A stretch of DNA of 64,000 nt. It comes from Anas platyrhynchos (taxonomy: Eukaryota > Chordata > Aves > Anseriformes > Anatidae). Of this stretch, positions 55,163 through 64,000 are shown one piece after another. The stretch covers positions 146,560,001 to 146,624,000 of the forward strand of contig NC_092587.1 in the NCBI RefSeq assembly GCF_047663525.1. Reading direction: 5' to 3'. Under the pieces are notes generated by a model. That model was not told where the DNA came from. It saw nothing but the letters and a program-made list of their open reading frames with translations, and did not search any database. How positions within the stretch are numbered: position 1 is the first letter of the stretch; the number at the start of each line of letters is the position of its first letter. The position numbers and the translations under genes were made by a program.

Positions 55163-57884
55163 TGTGTGTGTGTGTGTAAGGGGGGGGCACACGGCCGGCC
55201 CCACGGATGTGCCCAGCGCCCAGCTCTGCCTCCCTGACGGGCCGAGGGAAGGAGAAGGGGCAGGGGCAGGGCCGGCCGGCGCGGGGCAGCCCTGTGGCAG
55301 CTTTGTCACTCGCTGTCCGCTGGGGAAGGGGAAGGGGGAGGGGAGGGCTCTCCCCGGCGCCGCTGACAGCCGGGCGGGGAGGAGGCGCCCGGAGCCCCCT
55401 GCCCTCTCTCGCTGTCCGCGGCCGCTCATGAGAAGAGGGGAAAAAAGGGGCCGGGGAAAAACTTCCTTGGGCGGGGAGGCGGCGATGGCGGGGCAGGGCG
55501 GGCTGAGGCACGCCGCCGCCGCTCCCGCGTCCTAGCACCGCGCGGCCAGCGGGCGCCTCCGCGCTGTGCGGGGCGCTCGGCGTCGGCGCGGCTTTTATAA
55601 CCGCCCCTCGTTAGCATAGCGCCGCTCGCCCCGCCCCCCGGCGGCGCTGATAGGGCGGCGCGCTCCTCGGGGGGCGGGGCCTGCCCGCCTCCGCTCGCTG
55701 ATTGGCTCGCAGGGCGGGCCGTCCCGCCCGGCGCCCCGCCCCCTCGCCCCGTGACGTTTCGAGAAGCAACTTTTCGGTGGCGTTGATTTGAATATCTCGG
55801 CCTGCCCCGGCCGCCGGCCGCTGATTGGCTGCGGCGCCGGCAGTGGGCGGGCCAACCTCGGCCTCCCCTTTTTCACTCTCCGGGCTCTGATTGGACGGCG
55901 CGAGGGGGCGGGCTCTGCCCGCCGCGCCCTCTGATAGGCTCGGCGCCTCCCTTGGCCCCGCCCCCTCCCCGCGCCCCTCCTCCCCCGCCTCGGCCGTTGC
56001 GCTGCCAACCGGGGGCCCGCCGCCGGCTTCCGGCCGGAGAACAATAGCCGCTGCGTCACTTCCGGGGCGCGGCCGGTTGCTAGGCAGGGGCCGGGCCTGG
56101 CGGCGCGGCGCTTCCGGGGCGCGGGGCGGGCCGTTGGGGCCGTTGGGGCCGTTGGGAGCGCGGTTATAACGCTCGCTCCCGGTTAATAAACAATTAACGA
56201 ACCGACTAACGCGGCTCCTGTCGTTACTGGGCACGGGCGGGGGGCTGCAGGCGGCATCCCCCAAAGCAACACTCGGGAAGTGGTGCTGCCAATGGGCTCA
56301 TAAGCGGCTCCCTGGAGCTCTGAGCACCTGAGGAATGTTTCACTTTAAACTCTTTAAGCTCTCCTCAGGTGTCACTCACGGCCCAGCAGGGTTTCACTGT
56401 TAGCGTCTTAAATCATCAAGGAGCTTTATCCATTCCCCTCGCCATAAATCATCTTTAACGCTGCTCCTTAATTTTAACTCCTTCCTTGCAGCAAATATGT
56501 GGTGAAAAATTACACAAAAAGTAAGCCACAGGTGTTGTACAGAGCCCACAGGGAGAAAACAGCCCCCTCGCCTTCCATACAGCAGCGGCAATTCTGTACC
56601 CGCAGGGAGTTCATCGCCCGCGGCAGTGCCGGGTGAATCTCCCCAAAACTTAGCTCTGGCCCTGTGTGTTTGGGGTCGTGCCTCAGCTGCCAGGCACAAT
56701 AACAATTGCTAAGTAATTTGTTGTCTGATTCCTGCACCAATTTGTGCTTCCTTTCTCTTCTCCCACTCCCCGTCATTCACCACAAGCATCAGCCTTATCG
56801 GACAGAAAATGCCCTAGAAAACAATCCATTAACTCCCCTTTCAATTCCACAGCTGATGCTGGAACTTGTGGCGATCCGTGTATTTTCTGTTCTCTTTAAT
56901 TACTGACAAAGGGAAGAGCTGTCACCGTGTGTGAGATTATATTTAGTCTCGTTTTTTTCTAAATCAGCACTTGCGTTCTGTTCCTGAGGGACCTCCTGGG
57001 ACAAAAATATTCCGCTGGAGTCATGAGCCACTTGTCAGATTTCAGCTTTGGGGAGCCTGTCTTTGATCAGCCTCGTGCATTACAAAAAGGTGTTGCTGTG
57101 TGGAAGGAAAAATGCGGGAAGGCTTTCCTTCACCGTCCTCTCGATCTGAAATACTCACGGTTTTTACTTCTTCCTTGCAGAGATTCTGAAGGACCTGGAT
57201 GATTACTATGAAAAATTCAAACGAGAGACAGATGCTGTGCAGAAAAGAAGAATGTTGCACTGCATACAGAGAGCGCTGATTCGGAGTCAGGAGCTGGGCG
57301 ACGAGAAGATCCAAATCGTCAGTCAGATGGTAGAGCTTGTCGAGAACAGAACCAGGCAAGTGGACAGCCACGTGGAACTGTTTGAGACGTGCCAAGAGAC
57401 TAACGACACCACTGGGAACAGCGGCAAAGCCAGCCAAGATAAGTCAAAGAACGAGACAATTGCCCAGGCTGAGAAGCCCAACAATAAGAGGTCAAGGCGG
57501 CAAAGGAATAACGAGAATCGAGAAAATGCTTCAAATAATCATGATCACGATGACATCACCTCAGGAACTCCAAAGGAGAAGAAAGCAAAAACATCCAAGA
57601 AGAAGAAGCGATCCAAGGCTAAGGCGGAGAGGGAAGCTTCTCCTCCAGACCTTCCTATTGATCCCAATGAGCCAACATACTGCTTATGCAACCAAGTCTC
57701 CTATGGAGAAATGATAGGATGCGATAATGACGAGTGCCCCATCGAGTGGTTTCACTTTTCCTGCGTGGGACTCAACCATAAACCAAAGGGCAAATGGTAC
57801 TGCCCCAAATGTCGAGGAGAAAATGAGAAAACTATGGACAAGGCATTGGAGAAGTCTAAAAAAGAAAGGGCCTACAACAGGTAG
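54402..57884 (+). CDS. ING1: Inhibitor of growth protein 1, p33ING1b-type (whole coding region, two exons)
   Basis: ING1 is a chromatin reader of Sin3/HDAC complexes that binds H3K4me3 and influences p53 pathways, senescence and apoptosis. The two exons, 54402-54537 and 57181-57884, join across a 2643-bp GT-AG intron in phase 1 and encode 279 residues, the length of human p33ING1b. The N-terminal ING domain starts [20 protein letters not shown]. The basic nuclear-localisation region includes KKKKRSK. The PHD finger spans about residues 210-258 with zinc ligands C213, C215, C226, C231, H237, C240, C253 and C256; Y212 and W235 are the expected trimethyl-lysine cage residues. The polybasic tail is [11 protein letters not shown] methionine at residue 70 (57252) matches the start of the short p24 isoform. 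An upstream in-frame ATG at 54396 would add Met-Lys. Confidence 0.97.
55132..55177 (+). repeat. (TG)n microsatellite in ING1 intron 1
   Basis: About 46 bp of TG repeat with a single gg interruption like that of the 54.1-kb copy, followed by a G run. Confidence 0.85.
55592..55599 (-). promoter_or_regulatory. Minus-strand TATA box TATAAAAG
   Basis: The plus strand reads CTTTTATA in an otherwise GC-rich context, giving a perfect TATAAAAG on the minus strand. Upstream on that strand is the CCAAT array at 55647-55938. A start near 55565, antisense to ING1, is predicted. Confidence 0.5.
55647..55938 (-). promoter_or_regulatory. Array of five CTGATWGG elements (inverted CCAAT boxes)
   Basis: CTGATTGG occurs at 55698, 55821 and 55887, and CTGATAGG at 55647 and 55931. 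On the minus strand the first three read CCAATCAG, a textbook NF-Y core. Spacing is 51, 123, 66 and 44 bp. Such repetition in 290 bp is unlikely by chance. Confidence 0.6.
56052..56124 (+). promoter_or_regulatory. CRE-like/ETS cluster with duplicated CTTCCGGGGCGCGG
   Basis: TGCGTCACTTCCGG (56052-56065) joins a CRE-like half to an ETS site. A 14-bp block, CTTCCGGGGCGCGG, occurs at 56059 and again at 56111. Between them GGTTGCTAGGCA (56075-56086) resembles an RFX X-box. This is a TATA-less promoter type about 1 kb upstream of ING1 exon 2. Confidence 0.45.
56131..56157 (+). repeat. Three tandem CCGTTGGGG units
   Basis: A 9-bp unit CCGTTGGGG is repeated three times, the last ending in A. The CCGTTG core matches the MYB consensus on the opposite strand (CAACGG). 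Confidence 0.8.
57181..57884 (+). CDS. ING1: ING1 coding exon 2 (PHD finger)
   Basis: It begins after tacttcttccttgcag, completes Glu46 and continues for 233 residues to TAG at 57882-57884. It encodes the rest of the ING domain, the lysine-rich nuclear-localisation region, the PHD finger ([19 protein letters not shown]) and the polybasic tail. All known ING1 isoforms share this exon. Confidence 0.97.
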
Positions 57885-58830
57885 TTTGTAGACTTTTCAC
57901 GGCAAAGAAAAATAAAACCACCAAAACAGTGTATTTATTGTCAGTGTCACCTTTGTTGAGGTGAAAGGATTGTAAAATGTATATTTTTAAAGGAGGTTTA
58001 AAACTGAACCATTCCTGTTATAGGGACGGCAATAAGAGCAATTTTTGTTTTTCATTTGGTAAGCTGTAACAAGAATATGGTCTGTGGACCAATGTATTCC
58101 AAAAGTAAAGTTATAAGAGTTTAAACCGAATATTCAGGTGGGTCTTAAAAGATAAATTAATGCTTTTTTTTTTTTTTTTTCTTCTCCTCCCAGTGCTGGT
58201 AGCACTCTACCCATTAAAATTTTGATGACAAATATTTCCGCAATGTAATTTCTTTTTCTTTAATGAAGAATGTTATTTACATTTGAACGGAATTGTTAAA
58301 TAGCTTAGCCATCTGGTTGTATCTGAATAAAGCTGCAGTACATTACAAATGTAACTTCTTTCGGGGATGAGCAGTGCGAGATCAAACAAGGAGGGCAAAA
58401 ATTTGGTTCCTGCTACAAAGTGTCAGTATAACAGTTCAATAGCAAATGTTTAAATAGGCTTAGAGGATTATTTTTAAAAGAAAAGAAAAAGTTAATGGTT
58501 AAATTTTACACAACAAATATTTTATATGCTGGCCAAGTACCACGAGGGCCGTTTTAAAATAATTGAATATGTTTTATATTTAACCAGGAAGTGGTTTAGT
58601 AACGAGAACTTAACATAAATGAAGCTTTATACTGTCACAGATAGTAGTGTAGCGATCCTTAATTTGTTTAAGTTGTATAAATGTACATTCTTAAGTGGAG
58701 TTGCACTTACTGTATTATACTTGGAAATGCAGCCAAATGCCATTGTGTAACCAATGCGCATTTCCTGCTGTATGTATGAAAATTGTACAGCTGTGATATT
58801 AAGAAATAAATGAAACAACTTTGACAGTTT
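57885..58830 (+). other. ING1: ING1 3' UTR
   Basis: AT-rich sequence after the stop codon. AATAAA hexamers occur at 57911-57916 (only 27 nt after the stop), 58326-58331 and 58805-58810. The middle one, in ctgaataaagctgcag, looks like the best full-length end, and the last could be a longer form. Confidence 0.6.
58326..58331 (+). promoter_or_regulatory. ING1: Candidate ING1 poly(A) signal AATAAA
   Basis: A canonical hexamer lies about 440 nt after the stop, followed by a CA-type cleavage context (cattacaaatg). An alternative at 58805-58810 would give a 3' UTR of about 940 nt. Confidence 0.55.
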
Positions 58831-61800
58831 GCTCCTTTAGCAATCATGTTTAATGACCACTCAAAGAGTTTAAAAAGGAAATTTGCCTTGAACCTTAGCA
58901 GCTCCAGCAAGCTGCTGCTAGGAAGCCTGAAACTGTTGTAGTGGTAACCAAATTGCAGTTCTGATAACGAATCTCCACAGGCCGTGTGACAAACAAGCGT
59001 GTAGAAGAGCCAAAGTAGCGTTTAACTTTCCGTCCAGCTACACTTCGCGTGTTTGCAGTCGCTTCCAGACTTGGCCGTTTGTCTAAAAATCAATAGCGCA
59101 GAGCTGGTCTCGTTCAGTTCTTTTCATGCCTTTACACGGTGGATATAAATTATTTCATGCTTGTTATCAGCAGAAAGTGCTTTTGCGTGACAGCGTTTTC
59201 AGACTATTGCTGCAGCCGCTCCGGGGCGGGCGTTTTCATGCTTTTTGGTCACCTCATGCCAAAATCCTGTAGCTGCAATGAAGGTGGTGCGGTGCTGGAG
59301 GTTACCTGTCCAGATCCTGCGCCACAGCTTCGTGGTGAAGCTTGGTCAGCCGGGCTGGTGGCTGGAGGGGTGCCGTGCTGCTGGCTGAGCTGATCCCGGC
59401 TCCTCGTCCCCCTGCGGGCCTCAGCTGTAAGTGCAGAAGGGGTTGGGGCCGCGAACACTGAGGGAGAGGTCACAAAATCCACCGGGTCGGGCAGGGGACT
59501 CGTAAGAGTATGGGAGGCTGGGGCTGGGAATTGTTGGAGCTCAAAGCTTTCCTAAAATCTGTAATTGCCTTGTTTTGCTTCCTGGGCACTCAGACAATGC
59601 TGTTCTGTTCCGATGTACTCCAGCAGGTCTCCCTGTTGGAGGGAGGAGAGACAAAGCTCTGGATCCAGTCGAAGGGACTAAGTGTTTTCTAAAGGGGTAC
59701 TGGAAAGCCACAAGGTAACACCACTTCACCATGCACGGACGCTCCCTGCCAGGCAGGTACACCCACAGTGACAAGCAGAAGCAAGGTTTTACTTCTAAAT
59801 AGGCACACTGTGTGCATGTGTGTCGTTATAAGCTGCCAGGTTAAACCAGGTCGCCTCTGCCCTCACCAAACGACCACTCGATCATGTCTCCTGGCATGGT
59901 TCAGGGTTGGTCTTATCTGCTGAGAACCTTCTCCAGTTCTTCATACACGCTTACCAGTCTTACCTGCTCCTCTACTCGCAGCTGTTACCTCTAGTCCCCA
60001 GGTTTGTGGTCTATTCTGCCCCTACCGTTCTGTTGCCCTCCCAGCAGCTTCTGGGAGGCTGAGAAGGTGGAGACCTCGTACTGGTGGAGCCCCAGTGAGA
60101 CGTTATCTAGGAGCTGGTGCAGACAGTTTCAGACCTTAGCCTTTTCCATGAAATGTCTGCATTGGCTCTGTGGGGCATTTTGAGTGTGAATAGCTAGAAG
60201 AAATTATTTTCATAACTCACTGTATTCGAGGTTGCAACTTTGTTTGGCTGCTTGGCCCCGACAGCTGGCTGGACCCACGCTGTACCCTTTGACAGGTCTA
60301 GTTTCAGCCTGTGAGCACAGTTGCTTACTTCAGTTAAATTCAATGTACTCTGCCGTGGAGTTAAACACTCTGTTGGTGGAAGTAAAGCCATCTCGTGTTG
60401 TACCGACACACTGCCAAATGCTTCATACCATGCAGGCTTTGTCCTGGCTTTGGTACCTAGTCTAAAATGCTGTCCTTACAGAAGTAGTAATTCTATTTTT
60501 TTTGTAGCTATTTGGAGTTTATTTAATGGTCATGAGAAAATGCCATCCTTCGAGCCAATCTGCGCTGCCTCTATGGGATAGGTGCAGCTAATTTGCAAGC
60601 TTCCTCATACAGCCATCAGGCTGACACAGTGCTGTGATTTGGGGACATCACCTGCAGCTTTGAGATCAGATCCGAATCTCTCGATGACCACTTCCCACTG
60701 CGAGTGCCAGCAACAGGATTGACTAAGAAGGGAGGCTCTCTTCTAGGAGCTGAGCTGAGGCTTCTGACTCACTTCCCACAGGCTAATAAGCATGTATCCA
60801 GTATTACAGGATTAATTTAATATATAAAATTCAGCAGATGTTTGTTGAGGAAGTCATAGCGGTAGGAATCACAAACTTTTCATTGAAAGCATTCAGGCGA
60901 CTGTAACTGTCACTGTTCTGTGACACATGTCACAGGAAGTCCTTATTGTGTTACTGAGCACTTGAACTGGCGATAAAATCCTTCCAACTAATGAAAAACA
61001 GAATTTCAGCACCCAAGTCAAGGGAGCTGGTAGCAGTCCTTACACTTGAATTGTCCCCGTCCCCAGGCAGCAGATTTGTTCTGCAGTAGGGCAGCTACGA
61101 GTTGGTGCTGAGGACACAAGTCAGAAGGTAAGAGCAGGCAGGGAGGGAGCCCTCGAAGCGCAATGTCAGCTGCAACTGCAAAATGTTCCTAGTGGGACAG
61201 CTAGAGAGAGCCACCACCAGACTGAAACAGCAGAGCAAAGCATCGCTTCCAACCATTATGTCACCTGAAAGCATCCCAATTAAGCAGAACTACTGTCTCC
61301 ATTAAGCAGCAGCAACCCTGGCCATGTGTATCATTAGGTTTAAATAGGTTTCTTACTAATTAAGCACAGCTGCTGATTAACTGTGTCCTAATTTCGTGGA
61401 ACATGCAAAATAAATACAATTGAATTGGACTGCTCCACTGGTCTTACCTTTCATAGGGTATTTTTAGTTAATCTTTTAAATTTGTAATGAGATGCAAGAG
61501 CTAGGTGAATTATTGTAAATAGTGTTTTAATAGAATATAATAAAAAAAAAATCTCAGTAGCAGGAGTGCTTCAAAGCAAATTAGAGTATTGCTGGGATTC
61601 ATTCTGTTGCTTTAGTTAAACTTAGCATCATCTTTGAAGCCAATTTGATCCTTAGACATAAACCTCCTTGTGCTAGCTCCCAAAGATGTAAAGATTTCCT
61701 GCTTCCAAATGTCAAATGTAGTGCGAGCGTTCAACGTGGTGTCAAAACCAGGTGAGCTAGGAATGCTACACACAGCTTCTTATTTTCCCAGGTATCACCG

Positions 61801-64000
61801 AATTCCCAGGTCTGATGAGTTAAAGGAACGACGCAGTGAGGAAGAGCACAGGAGTAAAGGAAGTATCTCTCTGAAGTGCTGAGAGGCAGCACTGAGATTT
61901 TCTCATGAGTTCGGGATGGCTAGATTACTTTTCCCAGTAAGCATTTACTGGTGGTAGTAGCCAAAAACAAGGTACTGTACCTCTGCTTCCCCCTCGGAAC
62001 CAGGAGCTGGGTTAGTGGCCAGGTTAGCAAGGTGGAGGCTCTTGCAGTCTTGGTCTTCTACTTGTCATGGTGAGGTCTGAACTTGTTCCTGCAGCCCATG
62101 GCCATGGTCACCACCCCTGGTGGGTGCCACCAGCCCCTCTGCAGGACTTACTGCTCTTGCAGCAGAGCTGCAATGATATTTTGCATTTGGCTGGCTGGTA
62201 AGTCTCTCAGAGTTCAACACACCTAGGGCTGCTAACTCAGCGTATGTAAAAACTTACGTACTTAAAATAAACTTGGATGTTTCAAGTGTATCTCGTAAAA
62301 GCTTGGTGAAGACAGATGGAGTCACCTTTCGTACTCTCACTTTGTGGAAGAATTAATGCAATTTAAATGACTGCTGTCCCCTCAGCACTACCCATCCTGA
62401 ACTCCCTCGTCTCCGTCATCATACAATTCACTTCACGAGTTTGATTTTTTTTTTCCAAAATAAATCAGACTTGCAAAGAAATGTTTTTTAGAGATAAGGA
62501 TGAGAAACTCAAGTGAATTGTGCATAAATGATTTACCTGCATACAGGAAGGGCTGTTCTGCTGTGTTAATTATAAGATACATATCAGGGGACTTTTCATT
62601 TTGCCAGCCTCCTCTCTCCTTGAGATTTGCATGGTCTCATCTGAAATAAAATGCTCCTTTCTCATAATAACTTCTTCAGTCTTATAAGTTTGGGAACAGA
62701 CAATTTATTGAAAGCCGTATCAGTAAGAGATGAATTGTTAGATGCATGTTCCACACAGTGATTTTATTCAACAACTAAAAGATTAAGGGCAACTCTTTCA
62801 GAAAAGTCCCCCGAGCTTTAATGCTTCAGTTTGTAGGTGCCCCCTGAGGATGTTAAAAGTAGAAGGAAATGAATGTAACGTGCCTTGAACTTTAATCAAT
62901 TCTAATCTATGGTCACGATTACTTAAAAACTTTGATCTAATCGTATCATTTTGGCATATTGTTACTGCAGGACAGAACCAGGATTGTTTGGATGCACTGA
63001 TTTCCATGCTTTATCGGGGTTTGATCCATTTTGTAATTTGTCTCAGTTCCTTATCTGCTGAGCCTATCCTGCTTGGGTTGGAGACAGCTTCAAGAAGACA
63101 AAAGCAGTATTAAAATTAAAGTTGCTGATACTACTCTCGATCTTTGTTGTCCACACACACACACACACACACATATAGATACTTCTGGGAACATAGATGA
63201 TGTCAGGAGAGCTCTGTTGTGCCTGAGCTCTTCAAATCAGCACAAAGAAACCTTCACAAAAGGAAGAGAGGGACTTATGAAGAGTAGAAGTAAGAGTACA
63301 ATAGCGAGGCGAACAGCTGGACTTCTGTATCAGAAGCAATCCTTCCTGGTCCATAAAAGATTTAAAGGAGTTATATCTAATCAGGTTCAAGGGAAATCGA
63401 ACATCAAATTTCCTGAAAAGATAAATACAAACTATGTGACACTTGTGCATTTCTGCTAGTTTTGATAAAAGGACTGGAGGCTATTATGTGCAGAGGCGGT
63501 AGTAAAATCTTGCAAAGCCAGAACTGTGTCATGCCATGCAGGAGAATATTGAAGAGCTGTTTCAAGTGGATTACCAAGGTGTCATAGCATCCACAGATTT
63601 CATTTTACAGGAGGCTCTGCTGACCAGGAGATATCACCTGTGTCTGCAGAGGTGTCAAGGGAAGCCTTAGAGCCTTGTTTGTGCAAGTCAAAGGCTGAGG
63701 ATTCACCTACCGTGTCAGAGCAGAAGCAGACAAAATTATGTTTGCCTTCAACTCGATGTCAGGCCATAGCTAAGCAAGTTTGTCAAAAAAAGGTGGGCCA
63801 CCATCCAGAGGGACAGGCCGGAGTGGGGCACCAACACGACCATGTGCAGTTCAGCAAGGACAAGTAGAGAGCGCTGCAGCACGGAAGGATGAGCCTCGTG
63901 CAAGAGCAGAGGCTGGGCTGGTGGGGCTCATTTCAAAAGAGCAAATTTTATAATTCAAAATATATCAAATATATATTGCTGTGAGTTAGTGGGACTGCTG
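58831..64000. other. Region downstream of ING1 without recognised gene
   Basis: No open frame here resembles a known protein, and none exceeds about 130 codons. It contains an (CA)n at 63.15 kb. The next gene I would expect from mammalian synteny (ANKRD10) is not recognised. Confidence 0.6.
63152..63174 (+). repeat. (CA)n microsatellite
   Basis: Eleven CA units followed by tatag in the region downstream of ING1. Confidence 0.85.

Larger units (their letters stand above)
52700..56220. promoter_or_regulatory. ING1: ING1 CpG island
   Basis: A long stretch of very high GC with dense CpG spans the presumed ING1 start region, exon 1b and the first half of intron 1. It holds NRF1-type palindromes, a ZNF143-like ACTACATTTCCC, CCAAT boxes, ETS sites and many microsatellites. 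Low-complexity runs break it into sub-blocks. Confidence 0.8.
54538..57180 (+). other. ING1: ING1 intron 1 with CpG-rich promoter-like blocks
   Basis: This 2643-bp intron is GC-rich up to about 56.2 kb and ordinary afterwards. It contains G-runs, a (GT)n at about 55132-55177, five CTGATWGG elements, a minus-strand TATA box and an ETS/CRE-like/CCGTTGGGG cluster. Alternative ING1 first exons are known in mammals, and part of this may serve that role here, but I could not define an alternative exon with a clear donor. Open frames up to 217 codons on the minus strand are stop-poor GC artefacts. Confidence 0.5.

Noticed and set aside
55611-56264. 217-codon minus-strand open frame in ING1 intron 1
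   Set aside because: It is very Arg/Pro/Ala/Gly-rich, as expected for CpG-rich DNA. It lies mostly upstream of the predicted antisense start.
63073-63459. 128-codon plus-strand frame near 63.1-63.5 kb
   Set aside because: It crosses a (CA)n that gives a THTHTH run, has no recognisable domain, and has no transcript-like flanks.
1-64000. CRISPR arrays, tRNA or rRNA genes, bacterial operons
   Set aside because: No regularly spaced direct repeats with spacers, no cloverleaf or rRNA sequence recognised, and the gene structure is vertebrate.

Overview
This window is vertebrate nuclear DNA, almost certainly from a bird. It carries several chicken-repeat-1 (CR1) LINE 3' ends with their characteristic ATTCTATG-type tails, one avian-type ERV/LTR-like repeat, spliced genes with GT-AG introns of 0.1-4.8 kb, and CpG-island promoters. 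Three recognisable genes are present in the order NAXD(+) - CARS2(-) - ING1(+), the same order and orientations I recall for human 13q34. There is no bacterial-style operon, CRISPR array or plasmid-like element.

Layout. 1-8849: no exon recognised; probably NAXD intron or flank, with a CR1 3' end (about 1677-1731) and a roughly 1 kb GC-rich ERV/LTR-like repeat (about 3425-4445). 8850-10706: the last two coding exons of NAXD, the ATP/ADP-dependent NAD(P)HX dehydratase. 10707-13709: NAXD 3' UTR and convergent intergenic DNA with several AATAAA signals. 13780-47445 (minus): CARS2, the mitochondrial cysteinyl-tRNA synthetase. All 15 coding exons could be placed, the reading frame closes exactly through every junction, and the predicted protein is 581 residues. 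46.9-47.75 kb: the CARS2 CpG island, bordered by a 77-bp (TA)n. 47.8-52.7 kb: AT-rich intergenic DNA with a CR1 copy. 52.7-56.2 kb: a large CpG island holding ING1 exon 1 and much unusual low-complexity sequence. 54402-57884 (plus): ING1, two coding exons encoding the 279-residue p33ING1b-type protein with its PHD finger. 57885-58830: ING1 3' UTR. 58.8-64 kb: intergenic DNA with no recognised gene.

The genes are independent housekeeping units: NAXD repairs damaged NAD(P)H, CARS2 charges mitochondrial tRNA-Cys, and ING1 is a chromatin reader. NAXD and CARS2 are tail to tail; CARS2 and ING1 are head to head, with start codons about 7 kb apart.

The most interesting unexplained signals are in the ING1 CpG island. 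(i) Five CTGATWGG elements (three of them perfect inverted CCAAT boxes) at 55.65-55.94 kb lie upstream of a consensus TATAAAAG on the minus strand, which looks like a classical antisense promoter inside ING1 intron 1. (ii) Two consecutive pairs of complementary microsatellites, GGA/TCC and CA/TG, could fold as hairpins in the ING1 promoter or leader. (iii) A third promoter-like cluster (ETS, CRE-like, X-box-like and CCGTTGGGG repeats) sits at 56.05-56.16 kb. I do not see evidence for a wholly new protein system.
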